A stretch of DNA of 15,858 bases from a bacterium (lineage in GTDB: Bacteria > UBA6262). Position 1 is the first letter of the stretch; the number at the start of each line of letters is the position of its first letter. The stretch spans positions 1-15,858 of the forward strand of contig JAQUQP010000027.1 in the NCBI GenBank assembly GCA_028716025.1, written 5' to 3'. The translations under genes and the position numbers were made by a program. The notes below the pieces were generated by a model, which worked only from the letters and a program-made list of their open reading frames with translations, had not been told where the DNA came from and ran no database searches. This document shows positions 5,734 to 13,525 of the stretch, piece after piece.

Positions 5734-7500
5734 TTAAGTGGGGAGAGTGAACCAGAAGGTGGAGCCCTTTTCTTCGATGCTTTCCACTCCAACCTGACCG
5801 TGATGGGCTTCGACAATATGTTTGACGATAGATAATCCCAGTCCGGTACCTCCCAGGTCGCGGGAGCGGGCTTTGTCGACGCGGTAGAATCTTTCAAAAA
5901 TGCGAAGCAGGTCTTTTTCCGGGATACCGATCCCGTTATCACTAATGCTTATCTTTAACACCTCAGGCAGGGTTTCAACGTTGATCGTGATGATCCCATT
6001 TTCCTTATTGAATTTTATGGCATTGTCCAGTAAGTTAAGCAATACTTGTTTGATCTTGTCCTGGTCAGCTATTACCAGTGGTATATTATCTTGGCTTTCC
6101 AGTTTCCAGGTGATCCTTTTTTTGGTTAATTGCGGAGTCAGTGTTTCCATGGTTGTTTGGATGAGGCCTTTTATATTCACCGGACTGCTGGAAAGTCCCA
6201 CTTCCCTGGATTCCAGTCCGGACAGTACCAGTATATCGTCTATTAGTTTACCCAGCCGGTTGGCGTGTTCCTGGATAATGGCCAGAAAACGGCGGTTGTT
6301 ATTTTTATCTTCTAAAGCGCCACCCAAAAGAGTTTCAATAAATCCCTTGATGGAGGTCAGCGGAGTTTTTAATTCGTGAGAGACATTGGAGATGAATTCC
6401 CGCCGGTTATTTTCCAGCCTTTTGAGCTCTGTAATGTCATGCAACACCAGTACAGCTCCGGTTGTTTTCCCATCATGGCTCAGGGGGCTGGCTTGGATCA
6501 GGAATGTTTTCTGGACCGGCAAAAGGATTGGTATCTCCTCACGTAATGGCTGTCCACTACTAAGGACCTGCGCGATCACTGTATCCAAATCATTATTGCG
6601 GATCGCTTCCAGGAATATCTTGCCCTGGCAGTCCTCGGCTTTTACAGAGAACAGGTTTTCACTGGCCTGGTTGAGCAGGATGACGCGTCCCTCGTTATCA
6701 CAGGCAATAACACCTTCAGCCATACTGGTCATAATGGTAGTGAGCTTATTTTTTTCCTGGTTGATCTCATCCATTCGTTCCTGCAATTGCTGGAACATTT
6801 TATTAAGGGATCCCGCCAGGTTGCCGATCTCATCATTGGTAGTAATGCTGATCTTTTGAAGCAAGTCGCCTTGGGCCGCTTTTTGGGTGATCTGGGTAAT
6901 CTCGCGGATAGGCTGGGTGACAAAATAGGCGGAAATGTAACCAAGGATAATAGTCAACACCAAGGCAACAACCAGTCCCAGCCAGAGATTCGGTAAAATA
7001 TTAATAGTCAGGTTCTTAACTGTAGAGAGGGGTAGTGCCAGCCTGATTACGCCTACGATCTCACCATTGCCGGTTTTTACAGGGACGGCCGCGTACAACA
7101 TAGTTTTAAAAAGTGTGTAGCTGTATCGTGAACTAAAACCGGTTTTCCCGCCTAGGGCATCTATCACTTCCGGCCGGGCACGGTGATTCTCCATGGTTAA
7201 CGGGTCCGATTCAGAATCCCCAAGTACTATGCCATCTTTAGCGATCACCGTGATGCGCGCGTCTGTATTTTGTTTGGTTTTAATAATGAGCGGCTGGATA
7301 AGAGCGGTATTTTCCTGTTTAATGATCTCAGCGGGGATAAACTCTGAGATCAATTGCGCCCGGGTCACCAGGTTATTTTCCAATTGTATTTTTGAATCAG
7401 CGCTGAGTTTATGCAGGATTATGACCGTGGTAAAGGAAAAGACCAGGATCACTAATAAAAGATAATTAAGGATGAGCTTAACGGAGAGATTGATCTTCAT
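5734..7500 (-). CDS. phoR: PhoR-type membrane sensor histidine kinase
   Basis: 588 residues. Membrane segments near 9-30 and 168-193 flank a periplasmic Cache-like region (RITVIAKDGIVLGDSESDP at 82-100, then MENHRARPEV). Then follow a HAMP linker (about 190-245), a PAS domain (about 250-360) with ALVLHDITELKRLE-type exit, the H-box SHELKTPLTS with phospho-accepting His375, N-box NLLDNAIKF, G1 DNGIGIP (521-527), F-box IFERFYR and G2 GGTGLGLS (550-557). This layout is that of PhoR/WalK-type kinases. It starts 5 bases after the phoB stop, so the two are co-expressed. Its neighbour, the pst operon, makes phosphate limitation the likely signal; without phoU in the window, how Pst talks to PhoR is unclear. 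Confidence 0.92.
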   Translation of the reverse strand: MKINLSVKLILNYLLLVILVFSFTTVIILHKLSADSKIQLENNLVTRAQLISEFIPAEIIKQENTALIQPLIIKTKQNTDARITVIAKDGIVLGDSESDPLTMENHRARPEVIDALGGKTGFSSRYSYTLFKTMLYAAVPVKTGNGEIVGVIRLALPLSTVKNLTINILPNLWLGLVVALVLTIILGYISAYFVTQPIREITQITQKAAQGDLLQKISITTNDEIGNLAGSLNKMFQQLQERMDEINQEKNKLTTIMTSMAEGVIACDNEGRVILLNQASENLFSVKAEDCQGKIFLEAIRNNDLDTVIAQVLSSGQPLREEIPILLPVQKTFLIQASPLSHDGKTTGAVLVLHDITELKRLENNRREFISNVSHELKTPLTSIKGFIETLLGGALEDKNNNRRFLAIIQEHANRLGKLIDDILVLSGLESREVGLSSSPVNIKGLIQTTMETLTPQLTKKRITWKLESQDNIPLVIADQDKIKQVLLNLLDNAIKFNKENGIITINVETLPEVLKISISDNGIGIPEKDLLRIFERFYRVDKARSRDLGGTGLGLSIVKHIVEAHHGQVGVESIEEKGSTFWFTLPT

Positions 7501-7505
7501 GGGGA

Positions 7506-8201
7506 TCAGCCTTCCAACTCTAAACGGTAGCCGACATTTTTAATGGTAATGATGCGGTCAGCGAGGCTTTTCAGTTTCTTGCGCAGGTAGCGGATATGCA
7601 CATCCACGGTGCGGGTGGTGATCTCCAGGGAATGTTCGTAGCCCCAGACATTTTCTAGTAAAGAATCGCGGGATATGGCCCGGCCATGGGCACTGATCAG
7701 GGCTTTGAGTAGTTCAAATTCTTTGGTAGTGAGCTCTACTTGCTTGCCTTTTTGGATTACCAGGTACTTGCTAAAATCAATAGTGACATCACCGATCTTG
7801 ACCATCTCAGCTTGCTTGGCTTCAGGATTCATGCGCCGCAACAAGGCCTTAACGCGGGCGATGAGTTCTTTCATACTGAAAGGTTTGGTAATATAGTCAT
7901 CAGCTCCTAGTTCGAGCCCGACAATTTTGTCGCTTTCGGATGATTTAGCAGTTAGCATGATGATAGGTATATGGCTGGTCTTAGAGTCTTTTTTCAGGAT
8001 GCGGCATACTTCCAGGCCGTCTATTTCCGGTAGCATCAGGTCCAGGAGGATCAAGTCAGGATGGTTTTTCCGTACCAGGTCAAGCGCTCTTTGCCCGTTA
8101 CCCGCGGATTGGATCTTGAAATTTTCTTTTTCCAGGTTGTACTGTAATAATTCTACAATATCTTTTTCATCTTCTACGATCAGTATTTTTTCTTTAGCCA
8201 T
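7506..8201 (-). CDS. phoB: PhoB-type response regulator
   Basis: 231 residues from the ATG at 8201, which has AGAGGA 5 bases upstream. A longer reading from 8234 adds 11 residues without support. The receiver domain has the acidic pocket Glu10/Asp11, phospho-accepting Asp54 (LLDLMLP), Thr84 and Lys106 (YITKPF). The C-terminal OmpR/PhoB winged helix includes ELTTKEFELLKAL and the recognition helix TTRTVDVHIRYLRKKL. It should bind direct repeats with 11-base spacing and activate the porin-pst operon. It has its own promoter just upstream, though the PHP gene 68 bases earlier runs in the same direction without a terminator, so some read-through is possible. Confidence 0.93.
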   Translation of the reverse strand: MAKEKILIVEDEKDIVELLQYNLEKENFKIQSAGNGQRALDLVRKNHPDLILLDLMLPEIDGLEVCRILKKDSKTSHIPIIMLTAKSSESDKIVGLELGADDYITKPFSMKELIARVKALLRRMNPEAKQAEMVKIGDVTIDFSKYLVIQKGKQVELTTKEFELLKALISAHGRAISRDSLLENVWGYEHSLEITTRTVDVHIRYLRKKLKSLADRIITIKNVGYRLELEG

Positions 8202-8220
8202 AAGATTCCTCTTAATATCC

Positions 8221-8251
8221 GGCCTTGACACCACCTAATTTTATCAAAGCC
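8221..8251. promoter_or_regulatory. Imperfect inverted repeat flanking the phoB -10
   Basis: GGCCTTGA (8221-8228) and TCAAAGCC (8244-8251) match at 7 of 8 bases as an inverted repeat, with the -10 hexamer between them. It could be an operator or a small hairpin at the start of the message. Chance is not excluded. Confidence 0.3.
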
Positions 8252-8266
8252 CGGGGTTAATTGCAA
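8238..8266 (-). promoter_or_regulatory. Promoter of phoBR
   Basis: On the minus strand TTGCAA (8266-8261), a 17-base spacer and TAAAAT (8243-8238) with a TG one base upstream (TGATAAAAT). It overlaps none of the phoB coding region and leaves a leader of about 30 bases that carries the Shine-Dalgarno. Confidence 0.55.
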
Positions 8267-8269
8267 TGT

Positions 8270-8977
8270 TTATTCTGCCTCTATACTGGTATCAAAATAA
8301 TACCTGGTTAAATTTTGCAGGCCGGTGTGCAAAGATCGCCACAGGTCCTTTAAAGACCAGAAGTGATAGTGGGCAGTACATTTTTTATTTTCTATCGCTG
8401 CGCGCAGGTCTGCTGCTGTTTTTCCCGGGAACAAGGTATACCCATGCCCGATAAAATGGGAATCATGGGCGTCGCTCGAGCCAATAGCAGTATGCATGCT
8501 GGAGGCATTCTTTAAAGCGGCCTTCATATTGGCCCACCAGCTGGCTATGCTGGAGTTACAGATCACCTCGATCCCGTCTATTTTTAAAGTGTCGATCAAC
8601 TTGCCGGCAGAAACATTTCCCCTCTTTTTTCCGATATAGAAATGGAAGGGATGGGGAAGAATTGCCAAACCACCTTGGGCATGGATCTTGTCTATAGTTT
8701 CTTCCGCACTTAAACCAGGCTTAATACGCTCTTTAAGGAATAATCCGAGAATATGGCCATTCACAGTAGTAATTTCTTCCCCGATTATTACTTCTACTCC
8801 CATATATGTATGACTCTGGGCAAATTCTTGCGCTTTTTGGGCGCCTTTGATACGATTGTGGTCACAAATAGTAATGACGGCCAGTTCCTTTATCGCAGCT
8901 GATCTGACCACCTGTTCAGGGCTGTCCAGTCCATCACTGTAGTAAGTATGAATGTGTAAGTCTGCTTTGCTTTTCAT
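8270..8977 (-). CDS. PHP-domain metal-dependent phosphoesterase
   Basis: 235 residues. Metal-binding motifs of the PHP family are all present: DLHIHTYYSDG (His8, His10, Asp15), ICDHN (Asp39, His40), GEEITT (Glu67/68), HPFHF (His109) and GSSDAHD (Asp169, His171). The family hydrolyses phosphate esters; related single-domain members include nucleoside 3',5'-bisphosphate and oligonucleotide phosphatases, but the substrate cannot be read from sequence. The start at 8977 has GGAG 7 bases upstream. It runs toward phoB and ends 68 bases before it, so a role in phosphate scavenging is possible, but that is inference from position. Confidence 0.85.
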   Translation of the reverse strand: MKSKADLHIHTYYSDGLDSPEQVVRSAAIKELAVITICDHNRIKGAQKAQEFAQSHTYMGVEVIIGEEITTVNGHILGLFLKERIKPGLSAEETIDKIHAQGGLAILPHPFHFYIGKKRGNVSAGKLIDTLKIDGIEVICNSSIASWWANMKAALKNASSMHTAIGSSDAHDSHFIGHGYTLFPGKTAADLRAAIENKKCTAHYHFWSLKDLWRSLHTGLQNLTRYYFDTSIEAE

Positions 8978-8997
8978 AGTCTTCTCCTTTTTTTGTT

Positions 8998-9003
8998 ATT
9001 ATA
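8998..9003 (-). promoter_or_regulatory. -10 element for the PHP gene
   Basis: A perfect TATAAT on the minus strand, 20 bases before the ATG at 8977, with a Shine-Dalgarno in between. No good -35 is visible at 16-18 bases; the region instead holds a palindrome (9017-9036). Confidence 0.5.
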
Positions 9004-9016
9004 ACTATACTGCGCT

Positions 9017-9059
9017 GGTAATAAGGGTAAATTACCGTTACGTTAAATGTAGGTTAAAT
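9017..9059. promoter_or_regulatory. Operator-like palindrome and 11-base-phased repeats between divergent promoters
   Basis: GGTAAT-N8-ATTACC (9017-9036) is a 6+6 palindrome lying where the -35 of the PHP gene should be. Next to it GTTAAAT occurs twice, at 9042-9048 and 9053-9059, exactly 11 bases apart. The repeat read on the minus strand (ATTTAAC) is close to TTTAACA in the porin leader. These may be binding sites for a regulator of one or both divergent genes. Confidence 0.4.
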
Positions 9060-9070
9060 AAATTTTGGCA

Positions 9071-9099
9071 TTTACTATGGGCGAGAGTTATGATATAAT
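9071..9099 (+). promoter_or_regulatory. Promoter of the GAF-ANTAR gene, spaced for a leaderless mRNA
   Basis: TTTACT (9071-9076), a 17-base spacer and TATAAT (9094-9099) with TG one base upstream (TGATATAAT). The -10 is a perfect consensus. Only 6 bases separate it from the ATG at 9106, so the predicted first base of the transcript is the A of the ATG. Confidence 0.7.
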
Positions 9100-9105
9100 A
9101 CCAAC

Positions 9106-10341
9106 ATGCCTAAAACTAACACTAAAGAACTGCAAAAACAACTAAAAGAGAAAAAAGAAGAAGTCGCGGTCCTTTACCGGATCAGCGATATCATTTCCAC
9201 TACTGCTAATCTGGATGAATTACTGGGTAAGATCCTGGAAGTGGCTTCGGAAATAACAAAGAGCGATGCCTGCCATTTATTCCTTTTTGATGAGGCCAGG
9301 GAACACCTGGTTTTGCGCTCTGCGAAACCCCTGCATTCCAAGACTATTGGCCTGGTACGGCTCAATGTTGGCGAAGGTATTGCCGGGACCGCGGCCAAGC
9401 AGAAAAAGATTATCGCCTTAAACAAAGATGCCATGAAAGACCCGCGTTATAAGTTTTTCCAGGGGTTACCTGAAGATAAGTTCCAGGCGATCCTTTCTGT
9501 GCCGATCATTGCTAAGAATGAAGTCATTGGCGTGGTCAATATACGGCACCGTGGCGCTCACCGCTACTCTGACCGGGAAAAGAACCTGGTAGCAGTGATC
9601 GGAACGCAGGTGGGTTCAGCCATTGAAAAAACCCGGCTTTATGAAGAATCGCGTAAAAAATCCCGCCGGTTGGATACCATGTCCAAAATTTCTACCACTA
9701 TTGCCTCAGGAAGGTATTTGAACGAGATCCTGCAATTAGTGGTCACCATGACCGCAGAAATGATGAATTCAAAAATCTGCTCCATTATGCTGCTGGATGA
9801 TAAAAAACAGGAGCTGGAGATCAAAGCGACCCAATCCCTGAGCCCGGAATATGTCAAAAAACCAAATTTAAAAGTAGGGGAAAGCGTCAGCGGGCAGGCA
9901 GTAAAAGAGAAAAAACCAGTTACTGTTTTGAATGTTACCCAGGAACCAGCCTATAAATACCCTGAAGTGGCCCGGAAAGAAGGCATTGTCAGCATGCTTT
10001 CAGTGCCGATGATGATCAAAGATAAGGTAGTCGGAGTGATCAATAGTTATACTTCCCATGAACATTCGTTTAGTGAAGAAGAAGTAAAGATACTGCAATC
10101 AGTAGCTAACCAGGCGGCTATCGCCATAGAAAATACTAAGTTATTTGATAAGACTATGGAAATGGAAGAAGCGCTGGAAACCAGGAAAGTAGTGGAAAAG
10201 GCTAAAGGCGTCTTAATGCAAAAATACACTATGAATGAAGCAGAAGCTTTTAAAATAATCCAGCAACAAAGCATGAATACCCGCAAGAGCATGAAACAGA
10301 TAGCTGAAGCGATCCTGTTGACTGCGGAGATGAATAAATAA
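9106..10341 (+). CDS. Double-GAF sensor with C-terminal ANTAR RNA-binding domain
   Basis: 411 residues. A short N-terminal coiled coil (KELQKQLKEKKEEVAVLYRIS) leads into GAF 1 (about 35-177, NVGEGIAGTAAKQKK and ILSVPIIAKNEVIGVVNI) and GAF 2 (about 200-345, KVGESVSGQAVKEKK and LSVPMMIKDKVVGVINSY). A helical linker ends in an ANTAR domain (about 354-408: RKVVEKAKGVLMQKYTMNEAEAF, then TRKSMKQIAEAIL). ANTAR domains bind paired hairpins in mRNA leaders and block terminators; GAF domains bind small ligands or nucleotides. No DNA-binding domain is present. No partner kinase is adjacent, so ligand binding by GAF is the likely switch. There is no Shine-Dalgarno and the promoter sits 6 bases upstream. 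A terminator follows, so it is a single-gene transcript. Confidence 0.9.
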   Translation: MPKTNTKELQKQLKEKKEEVAVLYRISDIISTTANLDELLGKILEVASEITKSDACHLFLFDEAREHLVLRSAKPLHSKTIGLVRLNVGEGIAGTAAKQKKIIALNKDAMKDPRYKFFQGLPEDKFQAILSVPIIAKNEVIGVVNIRHRGAHRYSDREKNLVAVIGTQVGSAIEKTRLYEESRKKSRRLDTMSKISTTIASGRYLNEILQLVVTMTAEMMNSKICSIMLLDDKKQELEIKATQSLSPEYVKKPNLKVGESVSGQAVKEKKPVTVLNVTQEPAYKYPEVARKEGIVSMLSVPMMIKDKVVGVINSYTSHEHSFSEEEVKILQSVANQAAIAIENTKLFDKTMEMEEALETRKVVEKAKGVLMQKYTMNEAEAFKIIQQQSMNTRKSMKQIAEAILLTAEMNK

Positions 10342-10345
10342 ATTC

Positions 10346-10373
10346 GCTGGATGCTGGAAGCTAAATGCTGAAA
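10346..10373. repeat. Four degenerate heptamers starting GCT
   Basis: GCTGGAT, GCTGGAA, GCTAAAT and GCTGAAA follow each other without gaps, just after the GAF-ANTAR stop codon and before its terminator. No function is evident. Confidence 0.5.
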
Positions 10374-10377
10374 GTAT

Positions 10378-10402
10378 AAAACCCCATAGAATGGGGTTTT
10401 TT
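10378..10402 (+). terminator. Intrinsic terminator after the GAF-ANTAR gene
   Basis: AAAACCCCAT and ATGGGGTTTT form a 10-base stem with a 3-base loop, followed by TT, so the run after the G-block is six T. The A-rich start of the stem also lets it work, less well, in the reverse direction. Confidence 0.85.
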
Positions 10403-10410
10403 ACTCTATA

Positions 10411-10434
10411 GCTATACAGCTCTACAGCTAGGAG
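10411..10434. repeat. Three degenerate octamers starting GCT; the last carries the mnmG Shine-Dalgarno
   Basis: GCTATACA, GCTCTACA and GCTAGGAG are consecutive. The GGAG in the third copy (10431-10434) is the best Shine-Dalgarno for mnmG, though its 11-base spacing to the ATG is long. Confidence 0.45.
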
Positions 10435-10445
10435 TAAATTTTTCC

Positions 10446-12332
10446 ATGAGTAAAAACTTTGATGTAATTGTTGTCGGTGCCGGGCATGCCGGGATCGAGG
10501 CTGCGTTGGCTGCCAGCCGGATGGGCTGCCGGACCTTATTGCTTACTATGGACATAGAAAAAATAGGAGTAATGAGCTGCAATCCGGCAGTAGGAGGATT
10601 GGCTAAAGGACAGTTGGTCAAGGAAGTCGATGCCCTGGGTGGTGAAATGGGTAAAGCCACAGATGCTTGCGGGATCCAATTCCGGATTTTGAACCGTTCC
10701 AAAGGTCCGGCCGTACAATCTACGCGTGCCCAGGTTGACAAATACCGCTATAATACCTATATGAAAGAAATTATGCTGCGGCAGGCAAACCTGGAAGTCA
10801 AGCAGGGGGCAGCGTTAGAAGTATTGACCGAGGATGGCCATGTTATTGGATTAAAAACTGACCAGGGAGAAACTATCGCTGGGCTGTCAGTAATCCTGAC
10901 CCCAGGCACTTTTTTAAATGGTCTTATCCATATTGGCCTGGATCATTTTCCCGGTGGCAGGATCAATGAACAACCAGCGCTCGGCCTGACTGATTCACTG
11001 CGCCGGCTGGGTTTAAAAACCAGCCGGCTGAAGACCGGTACCTGCGCCCGACTGGATAAGAACACCATTGATTTTTCCAAGACTAAAATACAACCAGGTG
11101 ATGACCCACCACAACCGTTTTCTTTATCCACCAGACAAGTTCCTTTACCGCAAGTACCTTGTTATCTCACTTATACTAACGCTGAAACCCACGCGATCAT
11201 TTTAGCTAATCTTGACCGTTCGCCGCTTTATACCGGGGTGATCAAAGCCACTGGAGTTCGCTATTGCCCGTCGATCGAAGATAAGCTGAAGCGTTTTCCG
11301 GATAAAGAAAGGCACCAGATCTTCCTGGAACCTGAAGGACTGGATAGTGATGAATATTATCCCAATGGTGTTTCTACCAGTTTGCCGGTGGATGTACAGG
11401 AAAAGTTTTTACATACGATCCCGGGATTAGAAGAAGTAAAGATCCTGCGTCCGGGTTATGGTATAGAATATGATTATGTGGACCCGACAGAGTTACAGTT
11501 AACCCTGGAGGCAAAAAAAGTACCTGGCTTGTATTTGGCCGGCCAGATCAATGCTACCACTGGTTATGAAGAAGCTGCTGCCCAGGGATTGATGGCTGGG
11601 ATCAACGCGGCTTTAAAAGTGCAAGGCCGGCCGCCGTTTATCCTGGACCGCAGCCAGGCCTATATCGGAGTGCTTATTGATGACCTGGTGACCAAAGGTA
11701 CTACAGAACCGTACCGGATGTTCACTTCCCGCGCCGAATACCGGCTGGTCCTGCGCGAAGATAATGTGGATTTGCGATTGCGGGAGTTTGGTCACCAAAT
11801 AGGATTAGTGAATGAGGAAGAGCATCTCTTTTTTTTAAAAAAGAAGGAGCGCATTGCTGCGGAATTGAAACGTTTGAGCAAAACTACCATTGCTCCGGCT
11901 AAAGCAAACAGCAAATTAGCCCTCTGGCACAGTTCTTCAATAAAAAATCCCGTTAAATTAGCTTTATTATTAAAACGAAATGAATTATCATATAAACATA
12001 TTACTGAATTGTCTCCCGCTGATCAGGGATTGACCCTGGCGGAGATCCAGGAAATTGAAATAGAGACTAAATATGAAGGCTTTATGGACCGGCAAGCCCG
12101 GGAGATAGAAAAATTCAAGAAAATAGAAGAAATGAAGATTCCCGCGGATTTCAACTACCAAGCTATTGCGGCTTTATCCCGGGAAGTGCGGGAAAAGCTG
12201 GGGCATTTCCGGCCGGCTTCGGTCGGACAGGCTTCGCGTATATCCGGGATCACTCCGGCGGCAATTTCTATCCTCATGGTCTACCTGCACAGGGGAAAAA
12301 ATGCAAATATCAAAAATCAAAAATCAAAATGA
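10446..12332 (+). CDS. mnmG: tRNA uridine-5-carboxymethylaminomethyl modification enzyme MnmG (GidA)
   Basis: 628 residues, matching the long form of the family. FAD-binding [19 protein letters not shown] (GAGHAG at 11-16), then [23 protein letters not shown] with Cys45, [17 protein letters not shown], and later [17 protein letters not shown] and [17 protein letters not shown], all typical of MnmG. With MnmE it adds the carboxymethylaminomethyl (or aminomethyl) group to U34 of certain tRNAs, using FAD, NADH and methylene-tetrahydrofolate. MnmE is not in the window. The ATG has GGAG 11 bases upstream. The last 10 residues ([10 protein letters not shown]) come from an A+T-rich repeat and replace the usual C-terminal end. 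The gene overlaps the next by 32 bases in another frame. Confidence 0.96.
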   Translation: MSKNFDVIVVGAGHAGIEAALAASRMGCRTLLLTMDIEKIGVMSCNPAVGGLAKGQLVKEVDALGGEMGKATDACGIQFRILNRSKGPAVQSTRAQVDKYRYNTYMKEIMLRQANLEVKQGAALEVLTEDGHVIGLKTDQGETIAGLSVILTPGTFLNGLIHIGLDHFPGGRINEQPALGLTDSLRRLGLKTSRLKTGTCARLDKNTIDFSKTKIQPGDDPPQPFSLSTRQVPLPQVPCYLTYTNAETHAIILANLDRSPLYTGVIKATGVRYCPSIEDKLKRFPDKERHQIFLEPEGLDSDEYYPNGVSTSLPVDVQEKFLHTIPGLEEVKILRPGYGIEYDYVDPTELQLTLEAKKVPGLYLAGQINATTGYEEAAAQGLMAGINAALKVQGRPPFILDRSQAYIGVLIDDLVTKGTTEPYRMFTSRAEYRLVLREDNVDLRLREFGHQIGLVNEEEHLFFLKKKERIAAELKRLSKTTIAPAKANSKLALWHSSSIKNPVKLALLLKRNELSYKHITELSPADQGLTLAEIQEIEIETKYEGFMDRQAREIEKFKKIEEMKIPADFNYQAIAALSREVREKLGHFRPASVGQASRISGITPAAISILMVYLHRGKNANIKNQKSK

Positions 12333-12849
12333 CAGTCCAAAATTAAAAAAGAAGACACAAAGTAAATTTACATTTTTATTTTTAAGGTGTGTTTTTTATT
12401 TTTTAATTTTGATATTTGGTTTTTCTTTAATTACCGGCTGTGCCGGTTCACGTACCCGGGCTATTATCCCGGTCACTACTGAGCGCACAGAATACGAAGT
12501 TTCCCTAAGCGCAGAAGATGCTTGGCGGGCAGTAATGCGCTTCAGCGATAAGAACGGTTATCACTTGATCGATCTGGATAGTGATAAAGGGATGATGGAA
12601 ATTTCCGGTGGAGATACTTATGCCTGGGGATATAATGCCTATGGTTTCCACTATACTTTCCTTTTTATCGGTTTAGAAAAAGGAACGAAGATAGTTATTG
12701 AAGGCAGTTTCCATAATAGCGACGGGAAGGAAGTGCCGCCCAATGATTCTTTGGTTAAATTAAAAAAAGAAAATGAGTACCGGATCCTGGCGGCTCTGAA
12801 AAATTATTTTGAAACGGAGTTGAATCATGGGGCAGGGAAAAAAATCTGA
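12301..12849 (+). CDS. Small lipoprotein of unknown function with a repeat-derived N-terminus
   Basis: 182 residues from the ATG at 12301, which has AGGGG 5 bases upstream inside mnmG. A very basic lead ([18 protein letters not shown]) precedes a long hydrophobic stretch (about 23-43) and the lipobox LITGC with Cys47. The mature part has a strand-rich start ([19 protein letters not shown]), an aromatic patch ([19 protein letters not shown]) and a final helix ([18 protein letters not shown]), an arrangement like helix-grip lipoproteins; no family is recognised. The first 40 or so codons fall within a palindromic repeat, so the signal sequence is made largely from repeat DNA. It overlaps mnmG by 32 bases and the next gene by 23, so it belongs to the same operon. 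Real gene status is supported by the ordinary codon use after the lipobox. Confidence 0.75.
   Translation: MQISKIKNQNDSPKLKKKTQSKFTFLFLRCVFYFLILIFGFSLITGCAGSRTRAIIPVTTERTEYEVSLSAEDAWRAVMRFSDKNGYHLIDLDSDKGMMEISGGDTYAWGYNAYGFHYTFLFIGLEKGTKIVIEGSFHNSDGKEVPPNDSLVKLKKENEYRILAALKNYFETELNHGAGKKI
12304..12418. repeat. Palindromic A+T-rich element spanning the mnmG/lipoprotein junction
   Basis: Outer arms CAAATATCAAAA (12304-12315) and TTTTGATATTTG (12407-12418) are a perfect inverted repeat, as are CAAAATTAAAAAA (12338-12350) and TTTTTTAATTTTG (12399-12411). The centre holds the palindrome GTAAATTTAC (12362-12371). The left arm contains three tandem ATCAAAA heptamers (12309-12329). Composition is far more A+T-rich than either side. 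It looks like a small mobile or dispersed element that has been absorbed into coding sequence. Confidence 0.65.
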
Positions 12850-13522
12850 TCAAGAATTAAAAGATCTCGCGTCAGGACTGGGTTTCCGTCTTTTCGGAGT
12901 GGCTGACATCTCCCGGCTGAAGGCAGAGTTCATTTTCTCGCCGGAAGTGATCAAAGACCTGAAATACGGGATCGCCCTAGGCTTCCCCTTACAGGAACAG
13001 GTCCTGGAAGAGATCGGGGAACATCCTACCTTGCTTTATTTTAATCATTATCGGCAGGTCAATAATTTTCTGGACCAATCAGCGCTGAAGCTGGCGGCTT
13101 TTGTCCAGGAGCAGGGATATAAAGCCATGCCTATACCAGCTTCCCAGGTAATTGATTGGCAGAACCAGAGAGGGCATTTATCCCATAAGAAAATAGCCGC
13201 TGCCGCGGGGTTGGGATGGATCGGCAGAAATAATTTGCTGGTTACGCCGCAGTACGGAGCGCAAGTGAGACTGGTAACCATATTAACAGACATGCCTTTA
13301 ACCGCGGGACTGCCTTTGTCCGATAATTGCGGGAGTTGCCTGGCTTGCCTGGCTCTCTGCCCGGCCAAAGCGATCAAAGAAATACAGCAGGATTTTAACC
13401 ATCAAGCCTGTTTTGCCCAGCTTAAAGAATTCCAAAGAAAAAAATATGTGCCGCAGTATATCTGCGGTATATGCGTCAAAGCCTGCAAAGGCCAGGCTAA
13501 AGGATCAAAGCAAGGAAGGTAG
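12827..13522 (+). CDS. Short QueG-like double 4Fe-4S cluster protein
   Basis: 231 residues. The middle carries AAAAGLGWIGRNNLLVTPQYG and VRLVTILTD (124-155), the hallmark of epoxyqueuosine reductase-type proteins. Cluster cysteines follow: CGSCLACLALCP (Cys168, 171, 174, 178) and a second set Cys195, Cys213, Cys216, Cys220 (CGICVKAC). True QueG proteins run to 300-380 residues with a C-terminal repeat domain and a cobalamin site; this one is shorter and ends in a basic tail soon after the second cluster. It may be a distinct QueG-like oxidoreductase rather than the queuosine enzyme. The ATG has GGAG 7 bases upstream and overlaps the lipoprotein end by 23 bases. Co-operon placement with mnmG would fit a tRNA position-34 role, but that is inference. 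Confidence 0.8.
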   Translation: MGQGKKSDQELKDLASGLGFRLFGVADISRLKAEFIFSPEVIKDLKYGIALGFPLQEQVLEEIGEHPTLLYFNHYRQVNNFLDQSALKLAAFVQEQGYKAMPIPASQVIDWQNQRGHLSHKKIAAAAGLGWIGRNNLLVTPQYGAQVRLVTILTDMPLTAGLPLSDNCGSCLACLALCPAKAIKEIQQDFNHQACFAQLKEFQRKKYVPQYICGICVKACKGQAKGSKQGR

Positions 13523-13525
13523 AGA

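Noticed and set aside
5583..5942. 119-codon minus-strand frame over the end of phoR and its terminator
   Set aside because: It runs out of phase with conserved phoR motifs (G1, F-box, G2) and through the terminator hairpin.
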